Positions 21,907 through 31,160 of a stretch of 34,294 nt of DNA are shown piece after piece. A program made the translations under genes and the position numbers. A model generated the notes under the pieces. That model did no database searches. It was given only the letters and a program-made list of their open reading frames with translations, and was not told where the DNA came from. Position 1 is the first letter of the stretch; each line of letters begins with the position of its first letter. The stretch comes from Comamonadaceae bacterium OH2545_COT-014 (GTDB lineage: Bacteria; Pseudomonadota; Gammaproteobacteria; Burkholderiales; Burkholderiaceae_C): NCBI GenBank assembly GCA_003859965.1, contig RQYR01000031.1, positions 1 through 34,294 of the forward strand. The letters are read 5' to 3'.

Positions 21907-23319
21907 TCAGGCGTTTGCGCCGGTGTGCATGAACTCGGGCCACTGCATGCCGAAGTTGCCGATGTGGGGCGCAACCAGGGGCAACTCGGTGTCGCTCACG
22001 CCAAACCAGCGCGCCAGCGCGGCGGCGAACTGGTCCACCGATGTGCTGGGCAGCAGGCGGCCCTGGCCGGTGTCTTCCGGCCCGCCCAGCGCCACTTGCG
22101 GCGCCTGGCCGTAAAAACGCCCGCCTTTGACGGCGCCGCCCATCACAAAGTGGTGGCTGCCCCAGCCGTGGTCGGAGCCGTCGCCGTTGGAGGTGAGGGT
22201 GCGGCCGAATTCGGACGCGGTGAAGGTCGTGACGTTGGCGCCCAGCCCCAGCTTGCTGATGGCCTGATGAAAGCCGGCCAGCGCGCGCCCTACGCGGGTG
22301 AGCAGCGCGGGGTGTTTTTGCAGCAGGCCGTCATGCAGGTCGAAGTCGCCCATGGACACCATGAACACCTGCCGTTTCATGCCCAGCGCCTGATGGGCGG
22401 AGATGAGCCGGGCCACCATGCGCAGCTGTGCGGCCAGGCCGTTGCGGTGGGGGCTGTCGATGCTGTCGGGCAGTTCGGCGGTCATGTCGTCGCTCACGCC
22501 GTCCAGGGCGCTGGTGAGGGTGCCGTAGGCGCTCATGGAGCGCGTGGTGATGCGGTTCAGCGCTTGCTCCATGGCGTGGCGGCGCGTTTCGGTGATGAGG
22601 CGTTTGAGCGCTTCGGCGCCGGCGGCGGAGCCATAGAGCTTGTCTTGCGCGCCTTCCACCGGGGTGGCGCCGCGGGTGCCGATCTGGTAGGTCATGGCGT
22701 TTTGGCCGGAAACGAACACGGCGTTGCCCGTGACGGACATGCAGGTAAAGAGCGACTGGCCGTTTTGCGACAAGGCCAGGTCGCCCATGCGGCCGCCCCA
22801 GCCGCGCACCGCGCCTTCGGCGCCGGAGCTTTGCCAGACGGATTGCTGGTCGTTGTGTGAGAACAGTTTGGGCGGCAGCGGCACGCTGCGCTGGCGGAAC
22901 TGCGCCAGCGTGGTGGGCTGGATGAGCGGGCCCACGTTGAGCTGCACGGCCAGTTGCCCGGCCTCGAACAGGGGCAGCAGCGGCGCGAGCTGCGGCGCCA
23001 GCGCGTATTGCGTGCCGTCGGGCAGGGCGGCGAGCTGGGTGGCGTCCAGCGCCGCGCGGGGCGTGGCCAGGCCGCCGCGCACCTTGGCGTATTCGGCGTA
23101 GCGGTCCGGGTCGCAGGGCACGAGGGTGTTGCCGTGGTCGTTGCCGCCGTAGAGAAACACGCACACCAGCGCCTTGTAGTCGTCGCTGGCGTTGAAGGCG
23201 GCGGCTTCGCCCATGGCGGCCAGGTTGATGGCCCAGGGCATGGCGGTGCTGGCCAGGCTGAGCTGGCCCATGCGTTGCAGGAAGGCGCGGCGCGCGAGCA
23301 GGTGGGAGCGGTGGGTCAT
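21907..23319 (-). CDS. DUF1501 family exported protein
   Basis: A 470-aa protein with a Tat-like signal (LARRAFLQRMGQLSLAS) and a cleavage region near residue 38. The body is of the DUF1501 type, an alkaline-phosphatase-like (sulfatase-superfamily) fold: LVCVFLYGGNDHGNTLVP, GDFDLHDG, TASEFGRTLTSNGDGSDHGWG and GGAVKGGRFYG are characteristic. The enzymatic role of the family is not established. It lies 19 bases downstream of the DUF1800 gene; the two families are commonly paired, so joint export or a surface complex is likely. Confidence 0.9.
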   Translation of the reverse strand: MTHRSHLLARRAFLQRMGQLSLASTAMPWAINLAAMGEAAAFNASDDYKALVCVFLYGGNDHGNTLVPCDPDRYAEYAKVRGGLATPRAALDATQLAALPDGTQYALAPQLAPLLPLFEAGQLAVQLNVGPLIQPTTLAQFRQRSVPLPPKLFSHNDQQSVWQSSGAEGAVRGWGGRMGDLALSQNGQSLFTCMSVTGNAVFVSGQNAMTYQIGTRGATPVEGAQDKLYGSAAGAEALKRLITETRRHAMEQALNRITTRSMSAYGTLTSALDGVSDDMTAELPDSIDSPHRNGLAAQLRMVARLISAHQALGMKRQVFMVSMGDFDLHDGLLQKHPALLTRVGRALAGFHQAISKLGLGANVTTFTASEFGRTLTSNGDGSDHGWGSHHFVMGGAVKGGRFYGQAPQVALGGPEDTGQGRLLPSTSVDQFAAALARWFGVSDTELPLVAPHIGNFGMQWPEFMHTGANA

Positions 23320-23338
23320 GGGGCGCTTTCCTTGGCGG

Positions 23339-25231
23339 TCATTTCTGCACGAGGTATTCGGGGCAGCTCATCACCAGCAGGATGGCTGTCCACACGCGGG
23401 CGTTGCGGTCGTACTCGCCCCAGAGCTGGATGGCGGCCACGGCGTCGGTGATGGTGCGCAGGGTGGCGTCGGAGAGCTGGCCGGCGGCCATCAGCCGGTT
23501 GATGCGCGCCACCAGCGCGGGCGGATCTTCAATCAGGGCCAGCTCGGCGCCGTAGCTGGCGATCAGCTTGGAGGTGGGCGGGTTGCGGTCCCACACGCCG
23601 TAGCCGATCACGTCCATCATGAAGTTGATGTAGCCGGCGGTGGAGTTCTCGTTGGTGATCTGGAACTCGGGCGCCACCTGTCCGCTGGCGGCCATGGCGG
23701 TGCCGGGCGGCACGTAGCCGGGGCGGAAGAAGTTGAATACCGAGGGGCTGCGCAGCGGGCTTTGGCCCAGGTGGATGGCGGGGTCGGTCAGCTCGTAGAT
23801 GATCCAGCGGTTGTCGGTGGAGATGGCGTTGAAGGTGCGCGCCCACTGAATGAAGCGCACCATGGGTTCGCGCAGCTTGCCCCAGCCGGGCGGGGCCAGC
23901 GCGGGGTCTTGCCGTGCTTCGGGGTCCAGCAGCACGGCGGCGGTTACGTCGCGCAGGTTGCCGCGTTCGCCTTGGCCGTTGTTCTCGAACACGGCGGCCA
24001 CGCGGTCCACGTAGGCCGGGCTGGGGTTGCTGGTGACCAGGCGCTGGATGAGCTGCTTGCCGATGAAGGGCGCGACGTTGGGGTGCTGGAACAGCCAGTC
24101 CAGCGCCAGGCGCAGCTTTTCCCGCCCGGGCGTGGCGCCGGGGATGTGGGCGCCGAGAAAGTTCACGTCTTGCGTGGAATGCTTGCTTTCGTCCAGCACC
24201 ATGGGCTTGCGCACGCGCAAGGGGTTGACGGCGCGCACGTGGCCGCTGCGGTCCCAGTGGTAGCCGGTGAACACGCGGGCGAGGTTGGTCACGTCGTCCG
24301 CGCCGTAGGTTTCCAGCGGCTGGCCGCGGCTGTCGCGCCGGGGCGTGCCGTCGCGGTGGAGCTGGTGCAGGCCAATGGTGAACAGCTGCATCACCTCGCG
24401 CGCGTAGTTCTCGTCAGGCACGCGGCCGGTGGCCGGGTCTTCCTTCTGGTTGCCGCGCGTATTGAGGTACGCGCCCATGGCCGGGTTCAGCGTGATGGCT
24501 TCCAGCAGCTGGCGGAAGTTGCCGAACACGTGCTGGTTCAGCAAGTCCCAGTAAGCGGCCATGGCGAAGGAGGGCGATTCGTCGTCGATGGCCTGGGTGG
24601 CCACCACCATGATTTCCGACCAGGCCAGCGCCACGCGCTTGCGCACGGCATCGCGCGAGGCGATGAGCTGGTTCCAGATCATGAAGTCGGCGAAGTGCGC
24701 GTGATAGACCACGTCCTCGCGGTTGTAGCCCTGATCCATCAGCCAGTCCCAGCCGCGCTGGCCCAGCGGCGCGTCCATCTGCGCGCGCAGCCAGGCGGCG
24801 TAACCCTGGTCGCGTACGGCCTGGATTTCCTCGTCGCTGGAGGAAAACTGCGCCTGGTGCAGAAAGCGCGCCGCGTCGGCCTCGCTGATGGCATGCGGCC
24901 CGGCGGGGGCTGGACCGGGCGCAGGGGCTGGGCCCGGCGGGGGCGGTGGAATGGGTGCCGGGCCAGGGGCCGGAATGGGCGCGGGTGCCGGTGCGGGCGC
25001 GGGGCCGGGGATGGATGGCGCGGGCGGGGCCGGGGCTGGGGCGCCGCCATCGCCGCCGCCGCAGGCGGCCAGCGCGCTGCTCAGGGCGGCCAAGCCCGCC
25101 AGCGTGGTGGTGCGGCGGGGCCGTCCGGTGTCTGGTGAAGGTTCGGGGCGGCGGGCCGTGGCGGGCGGGGCAGCGTCATCAGGGGCGCCAGCGGCGTCTG
25201 GGCCTGCCAGGGTGTCGTTGTTGTGCGTCAT
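23339..25231 (-). CDS. DUF1800 family lipoprotein-like protein with Pro/Ala linker
   Basis: A 630-aa protein. About 40 polar residues precede a hydrophobic segment ending in a lipobox-like LAAC (Cys57). Then comes a long, low-complexity Pro/Ala/Gly linker (about 65-100) and a DUF1800 domain to the C-terminus, with ARFLHQAQFSSSDEE near its start and YAREVMQLFTIGLHQL and NFFRPGYVPPG further on. The ATG at 25231 has CGGAAG 7 bases upstream and is preferred over the ATG at 25258. First gene of a two-gene unit with the DUF1501 gene. The linker suggests surface or periplasmic tethering. Function unknown; whether the late lipobox is used is uncertain. Confidence 0.88.
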   Translation of the reverse strand: MTHNNDTLAGPDAAGAPDDAAPPATARRPEPSPDTGRPRRTTTLAGLAALSSALAACGGGDGGAPAPAPPAPSIPGPAPAPAPAPIPAPGPAPIPPPPPGPAPAPGPAPAGPHAISEADAARFLHQAQFSSSDEEIQAVRDQGYAAWLRAQMDAPLGQRGWDWLMDQGYNREDVVYHAHFADFMIWNQLIASRDAVRKRVALAWSEIMVVATQAIDDESPSFAMAAYWDLLNQHVFGNFRQLLEAITLNPAMGAYLNTRGNQKEDPATGRVPDENYAREVMQLFTIGLHQLHRDGTPRRDSRGQPLETYGADDVTNLARVFTGYHWDRSGHVRAVNPLRVRKPMVLDESKHSTQDVNFLGAHIPGATPGREKLRLALDWLFQHPNVAPFIGKQLIQRLVTSNPSPAYVDRVAAVFENNGQGERGNLRDVTAAVLLDPEARQDPALAPPGWGKLREPMVRFIQWARTFNAISTDNRWIIYELTDPAIHLGQSPLRSPSVFNFFRPGYVPPGTAMAASGQVAPEFQITNENSTAGYINFMMDVIGYGVWDRNPPTSKLIASYGAELALIEDPPALVARINRLMAAGQLSDATLRTITDAVAAIQLWGEYDRNARVWTAILLVMSCPEYLVQK

Positions 25232-25488
25232 GTGGAACTTCCGGTCGGAAACGTCCATGGGAAAAGCAGCGCAGACGTTACCGCAAAAATGTCCCTTTTT
25301 TGTAAGCCAGCCATCAGAACAACGTAACGGCGAGGCTTGGCGCGCGGGTGGGCACTTGCTTGGCGCAGGGCGAAAAGGCGCATGGGCAGCCCCCCGCCAA
25401 CGCAGCTGTGGGCATGGCAGAGGTGTATTGGCAATGCTGAAAGCGCGCCCGGGCCGGACAGGCCGCGCCGCGCTGGAGCCCGTGTGTT

Positions 25489-26487
25489 TTAACGAGGGCC
25501 GGGGCGCGCCCAGGCGTCCAGCAGAGCCTGGGCCAGTGCCTCGGGCGTGCTGCCGGGGCCGACGGTGATGGGGCGCCGGGCGGGCATGCCGCGCAGCCAG
25601 GTGAGCTGGCGCTTGGCCAACTGGCGGGTGGCGGCCACGCCGCGTTCACGCAGCACGGCCGGGGGCCAGCCTTCATCCAGCGCCTGCCAGGCTTGGCGGT
25701 AGCCCACGCAGCGCATGGCGGGCAGCGCGGGGTGCAGGTCGCCGCGCGCGCGCAGGGCGGCCACTTCGTTCATGAAGCCAGCGGCCAGCATGGCGTCGAA
25801 ACGCTGGGCAATGCGTGCGTGCAGCCAGGCGCGGTCGGCGGGTTCCAGAGAAAAAAGCACGATATCGCCCGCCCAGCCTGCCTGATTAGCTTCTTTTTTT
25901 GTAGCGTGAAAGCTGGACAGCGGCCGCCCGCTGAGGCGCCAGACTTCCAGCGCGCGCTGAATGCGCTGGCTGTCGGCCGGGGCCAGGCGCGCGGCGGTTG
26001 CCGGGTCCACGCGCGCCAGCTCGGCGTGCAGCGCGGGCCAGCCGCGGGCGGCGGCCTCGGCCTCAAGGCGGCGGCGCACATCGGGGTTGGCGGCGGGCAT
26101 GTCGTCCAGTCCGTGCAGCAGCGCCTTGAAGTACAGCATGGTGCCGCCTACCAGCAGCGGCAGCGCGCCGCGCGCGCGGATGGCGGTGATGAGCGCGCGC
26201 GCGTCGCGCACGAATTCGGCGGCGCTGTAGGCATCGCGCGGGTCGCGGATGTCGATCAGGTGGTGCGGCACGGCCGCGCGCTCGGCGGCGCTGGGCTTGG
26301 CGGTGCCAATGTCCATGCCCCGGTAAACCAGGGCCGAGTCCACGCTGATGATTTCCGCCGCCTGCCCGCGCGCGGCCAGCTGCGCGGCCAGCGCCAGCGC
26401 CGCGCCGGTCTTGCCGCTGGCGGTGGGGCCGGCCAGCGCGAGGACGGGGGCAGGGGCGGGCGGCGGGGGCGCGGCGGGGGTCGTCAT
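25489..26487 (-). CDS. miaA: tRNA dimethylallyltransferase
   Basis: A 332-aa enzyme that transfers a dimethylallyl group to N6 of A37 in tRNAs reading UNN codons. P-loop GPTASGKT at about 20-27, then [44 protein letters not shown] and CVGYRQAW are all family signatures, with [20 protein letters not shown] in the middle. A GCT...TAGC-type repeat (25886-25915) lies within the coding frame just after this, in a region that varies among MiaA proteins. The gene is 19 bases downstream of coaD and likely cotranscribed with rsmD-coaD. Confidence 0.95.
   Translation of the reverse strand: MTTPAAPPPPAPAPVLALAGPTASGKTGAALALAAQLAARGQAAEIISVDSALVYRGMDIGTAKPSAAERAAVPHHLIDIRDPRDAYSAAEFVRDARALITAIRARGALPLLVGGTMLYFKALLHGLDDMPAANPDVRRRLEAEAAARGWPALHAELARVDPATAARLAPADSQRIQRALEVWRLSGRPLSSFHATKKEANQAGWAGDIVLFSLEPADRAWLHARIAQRFDAMLAAGFMNEVAALRARGDLHPALPAMRCVGYRQAWQALDEGWPPAVLRERGVAATRQLAKRQLTWLRGMPARRPITVGPGSTPEALAQALLDAWARPGPR
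25886..25915. repeat. Dispersed repeat unit inside miaA
   Basis: It reads TTAGCTTCTTTTTTTGTAGC then GTGAAAGC, an AGC...GTAGC element with an AT-rich centre, resembling the unit at 5349 (TGTAGCGAAAGC). In frame, on the minus strand, it encodes part of [11 protein letters not shown], so it has added to or replaced a loop of MiaA without breaking it. Confidence 0.4.
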
Positions 26488-26506
26488 GGTGGCGGGCGGC
26501 TGCCGC

Positions 26507-27019
26507 TCAGGGCTTGGTGCCCGCGTTTTTGCGGGCCATCAGCTTGGCCCAGACGTGGGGCGAGACGAATTGCGCCACGTCGCCGCCGAGCAGGGCAATT
26601 TCGCGCACGAAAGTGCTGCTGACGAACTGGTATCGCCCGCTGGGGGTGAGAAAGACGGTTTCCACCTCGGGCGCGAGCTTGCTGTTCATGCCGGCGAGCT
26701 GGAATTCGTAGTCAAAGTCGGTCACGGCGCGCAGGCCGCGCACCATGGCCTTGCCGCCCTTGGCCTGCACGAAGTGGCTGACCAGGCCGTCAAACGGCTC
26801 GGCGCGCACGCCAGGCCACTGGCGCGCCGATTCGCGCACCATGGCCAGGCGCTCTTCCAGGCTGAACAGCGTTTTCTTGTGGTGCGCGATGGCGACGGCG
26901 ATGATGACTTCATCGAACAGCTCGCGGGCGCGGCGCACGATGTCTTCATGGCCGAGGGTGATGGGGTCGAAGGTGCCGGGATAGACGGCGACGACGGGGC
27001 GGCGGGCGGGGGCGCTCAT
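26507..27019 (-). CDS. coaD: Phosphopantetheine adenylyltransferase
   Basis: A 170-aa enzyme making dephospho-CoA from 4'-phosphopantetheine and ATP (CoA pathway, penultimate step). Nucleotidyltransferase signatures [37 protein letters not shown] and [17 protein letters not shown] are intact. AAGGAG lies about 10 bases upstream of the ATG at 27019, which fixes the start and excludes an 11-residue extension. It lies 32 bases after rsmD, a conserved pairing. Confidence 0.97.
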   Translation of the reverse strand: MSAPARRPVVAVYPGTFDPITLGHEDIVRRARELFDEVIIAVAIAHHKKTLFSLEERLAMVRESARQWPGVRAEPFDGLVSHFVQAKGGKAMVRGLRAVTDFDYEFQLAGMNSKLAPEVETVFLTPSGRYQFVSSTFVREIALLGGDVAQFVSPHVWAKLMARKNAGTKP

Positions 27020-27051
27020 GGGGCGGGGGTCTCCTTCTGGCAGGCGGGGCA

Positions 27052-27693
27052 TTATGCAGAGCGCTGCAACAGGTGCGCGTGCACGGCGCCTGCTTTCAGG
27101 TAGCGGTGCGGGGCCAGGCCCAGCGAGGCCAGGGCGGCGCTGTCGTGGTCGTGCCGGGCGGGGGCTTCCAGATAGACGTAGCCGCCGGGGCGCACGGCGG
27201 CGGCGGCGGCGGCCAGGGCGGGGGCGAACAGGTGGGCGGCGTCAAAAGGGGGGTCGAGAAAGACCAGATCCACGCTGGCCGCAGGCAGCGCGCGCAGGGC
27301 GGCCAGGCCGTCACCGCGCTGCACTTGCACGGCGCTGGCGTGCAGGCGCTGCTGGTGGGCGCGCAGGGCGGCGGCCAGCGCGGCGTCTTGTTCCAGCAGC
27401 AGCACGCGGGCCGCGCCGCGCGAGGCGGCTTCCAGCCCCAGCGCGCCGGTGCCGGTAAAGGCATCCACGGCGCGCCAGCCCGTCAGGTCCTGGCCAAGCC
27501 AGTTGAACAGGGTTTCGCGCACGCGGTCAGGCGTGGGGCGCAAGCCAGGCTTGGCGGGCACGGGCAAGCGGGTGCGTTTCCACTGGCCGCCAATCAGGCG
27601 CACATCGCCTGCCGGGCGCGCTGATGCGCCTGCGCGGGTGGAGGGCTTGGGGTGTGGCGCGGCAGCGCGCACTGGCGAGGCAGGTCTGGGCAT
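27052..27693 (-). CDS. rsmD: 16S rRNA (guanine966-N2)-methyltransferase
   Basis: A 213-aa SAM-dependent methyltransferase acting on G966 of 16S rRNA. VRLIGGQWKRTRLPV and RPTPDRVRETLFNWL at the front, motif I DAFTGTGALGLEAASRGA, and catalytic DPPF (FLDPPFDAA) identify RsmD. About 25 basic/proline-rich residues precede the domain from the ATG at 27693. It heads rsmD-coaD-miaA, downstream of the two M16 genes. Confidence 0.95.
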   Translation of the reverse strand: MPRPASPVRAAAPHPKPSTRAGASARPAGDVRLIGGQWKRTRLPVPAKPGLRPTPDRVRETLFNWLGQDLTGWRAVDAFTGTGALGLEAASRGAARVLLLEQDAALAAALRAHQQRLHASAVQVQRGDGLAALRALPAASVDLVFLDPPFDAAHLFAPALAAAAAAVRPGGYVYLEAPARHDHDSAALASLGLAPHRYLKAGAVHAHLLQRSA

Positions 27694-27826
27694 GGGGGCG
27701 CATTGTCGCGCCAGTGCAGCGCGTGGCTGCAACGCGGGTACACATTGCCGTGGCGGCCCGCACGGCGGCGGCCGGCCGGCAGCCATGGAAGAAAAAGCCG
27801 TTTCAGGCTGTATTAACGGCCTGGGT

Positions 27827-27860
27827 TGCTATGGTTTTTGAATCAATGGCTGCTGGCGTG
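27827..27860. repeat. Dispersed repeat unit upstream of rsmD
   Basis: It reads TGCTATGGTTTTTG then AATCAATGGCTGCTGGCGTG: GCTAT, AT-rich centre, GGCTGCTGGCG. It resembles the units at 15003 and, on the opposite strand, 11047. It lies in the non-coding 222 bases between rsmD and the M16 gene (27694-27915), which otherwise hold nothing I recognise. Confidence 0.4.
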
Positions 27861-27915
27861 CGCTGGGGGCTGAGCCGCGCCCCATGCGGGTGGCGGGTGC
27901 TTCAGTGCGCTGGTT

Positions 27916-29310
27916 TCAGTGCACTTTCCAGGGGGCGGCGGGCGCAGGCGGCGTGGCCTGGCTTGGGGCGCCCACGGTCACGGTGACCATGCGCCCGGGT
28001 TGCAGCACGCGCTGGAAGGCGCGGCGGATGTCCTGGGCGCTGACCTGGTTGACGCGCTGGGTCCAGTGGTCCAGGTAGTCCAGCGGCAGGCCGTGCCAGG
28101 CGATGTTGGCCACGTTGCCCAGCAGCTTGGCGTTGCTGTCCAGCCGCAGGGCGAAGCCGCCGGTGAGGTTGTCTTTGGCGGCTTGCAGTTCGTCGGCCGT
28201 GGGGCCGTTTTGGACGAAGCCGTCCAGCACGTCGCGCGCCACCTGCACGGCCTGGCGGGCCTGGTCGGGGCGGGTTTGCAGGCTGATGGTGAAGGCGCCC
28301 GCGTGCAGGCCGGGGCTGAACTGGCTGTAGGCGCCGTAGCTGAGGCCGCGCTTTTCGCGCACTTCATGCATCAGCCGGGCGGTGAAGCCGCCGTCGCCCA
28401 GGATGTGGTTGCCTACCAGCAGGGGGAAGAAGTCGGGGTCGCTGCGCTTGTGGCCGGGCTGGCCGATGAGGACGTGGGCCTGGGCGGCCTGGAAGGGCAG
28501 GTCGATTTGGGCTGCCTGGGCCAGCGGCGGCACCTCGGCCACGGCGGGCAGGGGCGGGCAGCCGCTGCCGCTGGCCTGCGGCAGGCGGGCCAGCAGCTGG
28601 GTGGCAATGGCGTCGGCCTGGGCGCGGCTGACGGCGCCGACCACGCTGACCTTGGCGCGGCAGGGCGCGATGGTGCGCTGGTGGAAGGCGCGCAGGTCGG
28701 CGGCGGTGATGCGGGCCAGGGTTTGCGGCGTGGTTTCCTGCCCGTAGGGATGGCCGCCGTGCACGACCTGGCTGAAGGCGCGCGCGGCCACGGCGCCGGG
28801 GCGGGTGAGGGATTCTTCAATGGCGGCGGACAGGCGTGCGCGTTCGCGTTGCCAGACGGCGGGGGTGAAGGCGGGTTCGGCCAGTTCGCGCGCGGCCAGG
28901 GCCACGGCGCGGGGCAGCAGGGCGGGGTCGGTCAGGGTGCGCAGGTGAAAGCTCATGCGGTCGGCGCTGGCGCCGGCGCCGAAGCTGGCGCCCAGGTCGG
29001 CCCAGGCTTCGCCCAGCTGGTTTTCGCCCAGCGCGGGCTGGCCGCCGGCGGCGCGCACGCCTTTGCCGGTCATGAGGGCGGTGGCGCTGGCCAGGCCGGC
29101 CTGGGCGGCGGGGTCGCGGCGGCTGCCGGCGTCAAAGTCGATCTGTACGTCCAGCATGGGAATGGCCGGGCTGGGCACGAACCAGATTTGCGCGCCGCTG
29201 GGCTGTGTCCAGTGCTCGATGGCCAGGGCGGCCTGCGCGGTCATGACGGGGGCCAGCGCGCTGGCGCCGGTCAGAAGGAGTTGGAGGGCTGTGTTTTTGA
29301 GCGTTTGCAT
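27916..29310 (-). CDS. M16 family peptidase, non-catalytic-type subunit
   Basis: A 464-aa exported protein with a Sec signal (about 1-27, ending AQA). The M16 fold is recognisable from SGAQIWFVPSPAIPMLDVQIDFDAG (split across about 36-60), GYGAYSQF-like LSYGAYSQF and the C-terminal VNQVSAQDIRRAFQRVL. At the position of the HxxEH zinc site the sequence is LASATALMTGKG, so this is the zinc-free partner of a heterodimeric pitrilysin-type peptidase. The zinc-binding subunit is encoded 70 bases upstream. The start at 29310 is set by the signal peptide. Confidence 0.9.
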   Translation of the reverse strand: MQTLKNTALQLLLTGASALAPVMTAQAALAIEHWTQPSGAQIWFVPSPAIPMLDVQIDFDAGSRRDPAAQAGLASATALMTGKGVRAAGGQPALGENQLGEAWADLGASFGAGASADRMSFHLRTLTDPALLPRAVALAARELAEPAFTPAVWQRERARLSAAIEESLTRPGAVAARAFSQVVHGGHPYGQETTPQTLARITAADLRAFHQRTIAPCRAKVSVVGAVSRAQADAIATQLLARLPQASGSGCPPLPAVAEVPPLAQAAQIDLPFQAAQAHVLIGQPGHKRSDPDFFPLLVGNHILGDGGFTARLMHEVREKRGLSYGAYSQFSPGLHAGAFTISLQTRPDQARQAVQVARDVLDGFVQNGPTADELQAAKDNLTGGFALRLDSNAKLLGNVANIAWHGLPLDYLDHWTQRVNQVSAQDIRRAFQRVLQPGRMVTVTVGAPSQATPPAPAAPWKVH

Positions 29311-29380
29311 GGCGGAAACCAAAGGCAATGGGGGCTGGGCGGGGGCGGGCAGGCGCGCTTGCCGGCGCGGGCGGCGGTAG

Positions 29381-30847
29381 TCAGTGGCGCAGCCCGGCGG
29401 GCGCGGGGCGGCGGGTGTCTTGTCGGGCGTCGCGCGGCTGCGGCACGAGGGTGGCCACGGTGAGCTGGTCATCACCGAAATAGCGGCGGGCCACGGCCTG
29501 CACTTGCTCGGCGGTGACGGTGCGCAGGCGTTCGATGAGGCGTTCGTCCGCGTCCACCGGCAGGCCCAGCGCCCATTGGTGGCCGAGCTCCTGCGCCTGG
29601 CCCATGACGGAATCGCGCTTGTAGGTCTGGCTGGCCACCCATTGGGTTTTCACGCGCGCCAGTTCGGCGGCGCCGATGCCGTTTTGCGCGATGCGGGCCA
29701 CTTCGGCGCGCAGGGCGGCTTCCAGCTCGGCCGGGGTGCGGCCCTTGGCGGGCACGCCGTACAGGGTGAACAGCTGCGGGCCGCGCCCCATGAGGCCGTT
29801 GCTGGTGTGCACGGCGTCGGCCACGCGCCGGGGGCCTTGGGTGAGCGCGCGTTCCAGCCGTGCGCCCTGGTAGCCGTCGAGCACGGCGGCCAGCACGGTG
29901 AGGGCGAGAGCGTCGTCATTGGCGGGCGAAGCGTCCAGCCCATCGAGCCGGGGCGCCTTGAAGGCCAGGGAGACAACGGCCTGTTCGGCCGGCGCCTTGA
30001 CTTCAATGCGGCGCAGGCCGGTTTGCACCGGCTCCGGCCGGGGCTTGCGGGCGGGCACGGCGCGGGCGGGGATGCGGCCGTAGGTTTTTTCGGCCAGCGC
30101 CTGCACGGCGGCGGGGTCCACGTCGCCCACCACCACGACGGCGGCGTTGGCGGGCACGTACCAGTGGCGGTGGAAGGCGCGCACGTCGTCGGCGGTCATG
30201 CTGTCCAGGTCGCCCATCCAGCCGATGACGGGGCGGTGGTAGGGCGAGGCCATGAAGGCGGCGGCCATCTGCTGCTCGTGCAGGCGGGCGCGCGGGTTGT
30301 CGTCGGTGCGCAGGCGGCGTTCTTCCTTGACCACGGCCATCTCGCGGGTGAACTCGTCGTCGGGCCAGCGGTTGTGGGCGAAGCGGTCGGCCTCCAGCGC
30401 CATCACGTCGGCCAGGCGGTGGGCGGGCACCTGCTGGTAGTAACCGGTGAAGTCAAGGCTGGTGAAGGCGTTTTCCTGCCCGCCCAGCGCGGCCACGCGG
30501 CGTGAGAACTCGCCGGGCGCCAGGGTGTCGCTGCCCTTGAACATCATGTGCTCCAGCATGTGGGCCAGGCCGCTGAGGCCGTCCACCTCGTCCATGGAGC
30601 CCACGCGCACCCACAGCATGTGCACGGCCGTGGGCGCGCGCCGGTCGGGCTTGACGATGAGGGTCAGCCCGTTGGGCAGCACGGTTTGGTGGATGGCGGC
30701 GCTGGCGGCCGGGGACACGGATGCGGATTCGGATGCGGCGGGCGCGGCCGGGGGGGTGGCCGGGGCGCTGGCGGGCAGCGAGGCGCAGCCGCCCAGGGCC
30801 AGCAGCGCGGCGGCGGCCATCAGGGAAAAGCGTGTGTTCAAAAGCAT
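29381..30847 (-). CDS. M16 family zinc peptidase, lipoprotein-type
   Basis: A 488-aa exported peptidase. The N-terminus is a lipoprotein signal (LLALGGCASL), followed by an Ala/Ser/Pro linker and an M16 domain: zinc motif HMLEHMMF (HxxEH) with downstream Glu in ALEADRF, plus KEERRLRTDDNPRARL typical of the catalytic half. It is expected to act at the outer membrane/periplasm with the non-catalytic subunit encoded just downstream. The ATG at 30847 is the only start that gives the signal. No strong ribosome-binding site. Confidence 0.93.
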   Translation of the reverse strand: MLLNTRFSLMAAAALLALGGCASLPASAPATPPAAPAASESASVSPAASAAIHQTVLPNGLTLIVKPDRRAPTAVHMLWVRVGSMDEVDGLSGLAHMLEHMMFKGSDTLAPGEFSRRVAALGGQENAFTSLDFTGYYQQVPAHRLADVMALEADRFAHNRWPDDEFTREMAVVKEERRLRTDDNPRARLHEQQMAAAFMASPYHRPVIGWMGDLDSMTADDVRAFHRHWYVPANAAVVVVGDVDPAAVQALAEKTYGRIPARAVPARKPRPEPVQTGLRRIEVKAPAEQAVVSLAFKAPRLDGLDASPANDDALALTVLAAVLDGYQGARLERALTQGPRRVADAVHTSNGLMGRGPQLFTLYGVPAKGRTPAELEAALRAEVARIAQNGIGAAELARVKTQWVASQTYKRDSVMGQAQELGHQWALGLPVDADERLIERLRTVTAEQVQAVARRYFGDDQLTVATLVPQPRDARQDTRRPAPAGLRH

Positions 30848-31160
30848 GGTGAAAGCGGGCAGGGCTGTCAGGATCGCGCCATTGTGGCGGATGCGGCGGG
30901 CGCAGGCCGTGGGCGCGGGGGCGGAAAGGGGGCAGCCATCTTGACTCAGCCCCCGGCGGCGGTGAGGCCGCCAAGACGCCAAGGGTGTGACTGGCCACGC
31001 GCCCGCCGCACGCGCGGGCCTGGGTGGCGGGGCGATGGCTTGTCCGGCCATGGCGTGCGCCATCCGGGCGAGGGCGCAGCGCATGGCTCCGGCGGGGGGA
31101 GGCACAGGCGTGTGGGGCGCCTGGATCACCTGGGGCGCGCGCCCGGCCTTTCCAGGCCGG
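30848..31160. other. Non-coding gap between M16 genes and zinc-ribbon gene
   Basis: These 313 bases are GC-rich and hold no convincing gene on either strand. A short GGCGGC/GCCGCC stem lies near 30960 without a T-run. The promoter for the M16 genes is presumably here, but I cannot point to it. Confidence 0.5.

Noticed and set aside
23192-25138. 648-codon plus-strand open frame opposite the DUF1800 gene
   Set aside because: Gly/Val/His-rich shadow; the minus strand carries a recognisable DUF1800 protein.
27919-29463. Long plus-strand open frame opposite the M16 gene
   Set aside because: Gly/Ala/Gln-rich shadow; minus-strand protein has a signal peptide and M16 motifs.
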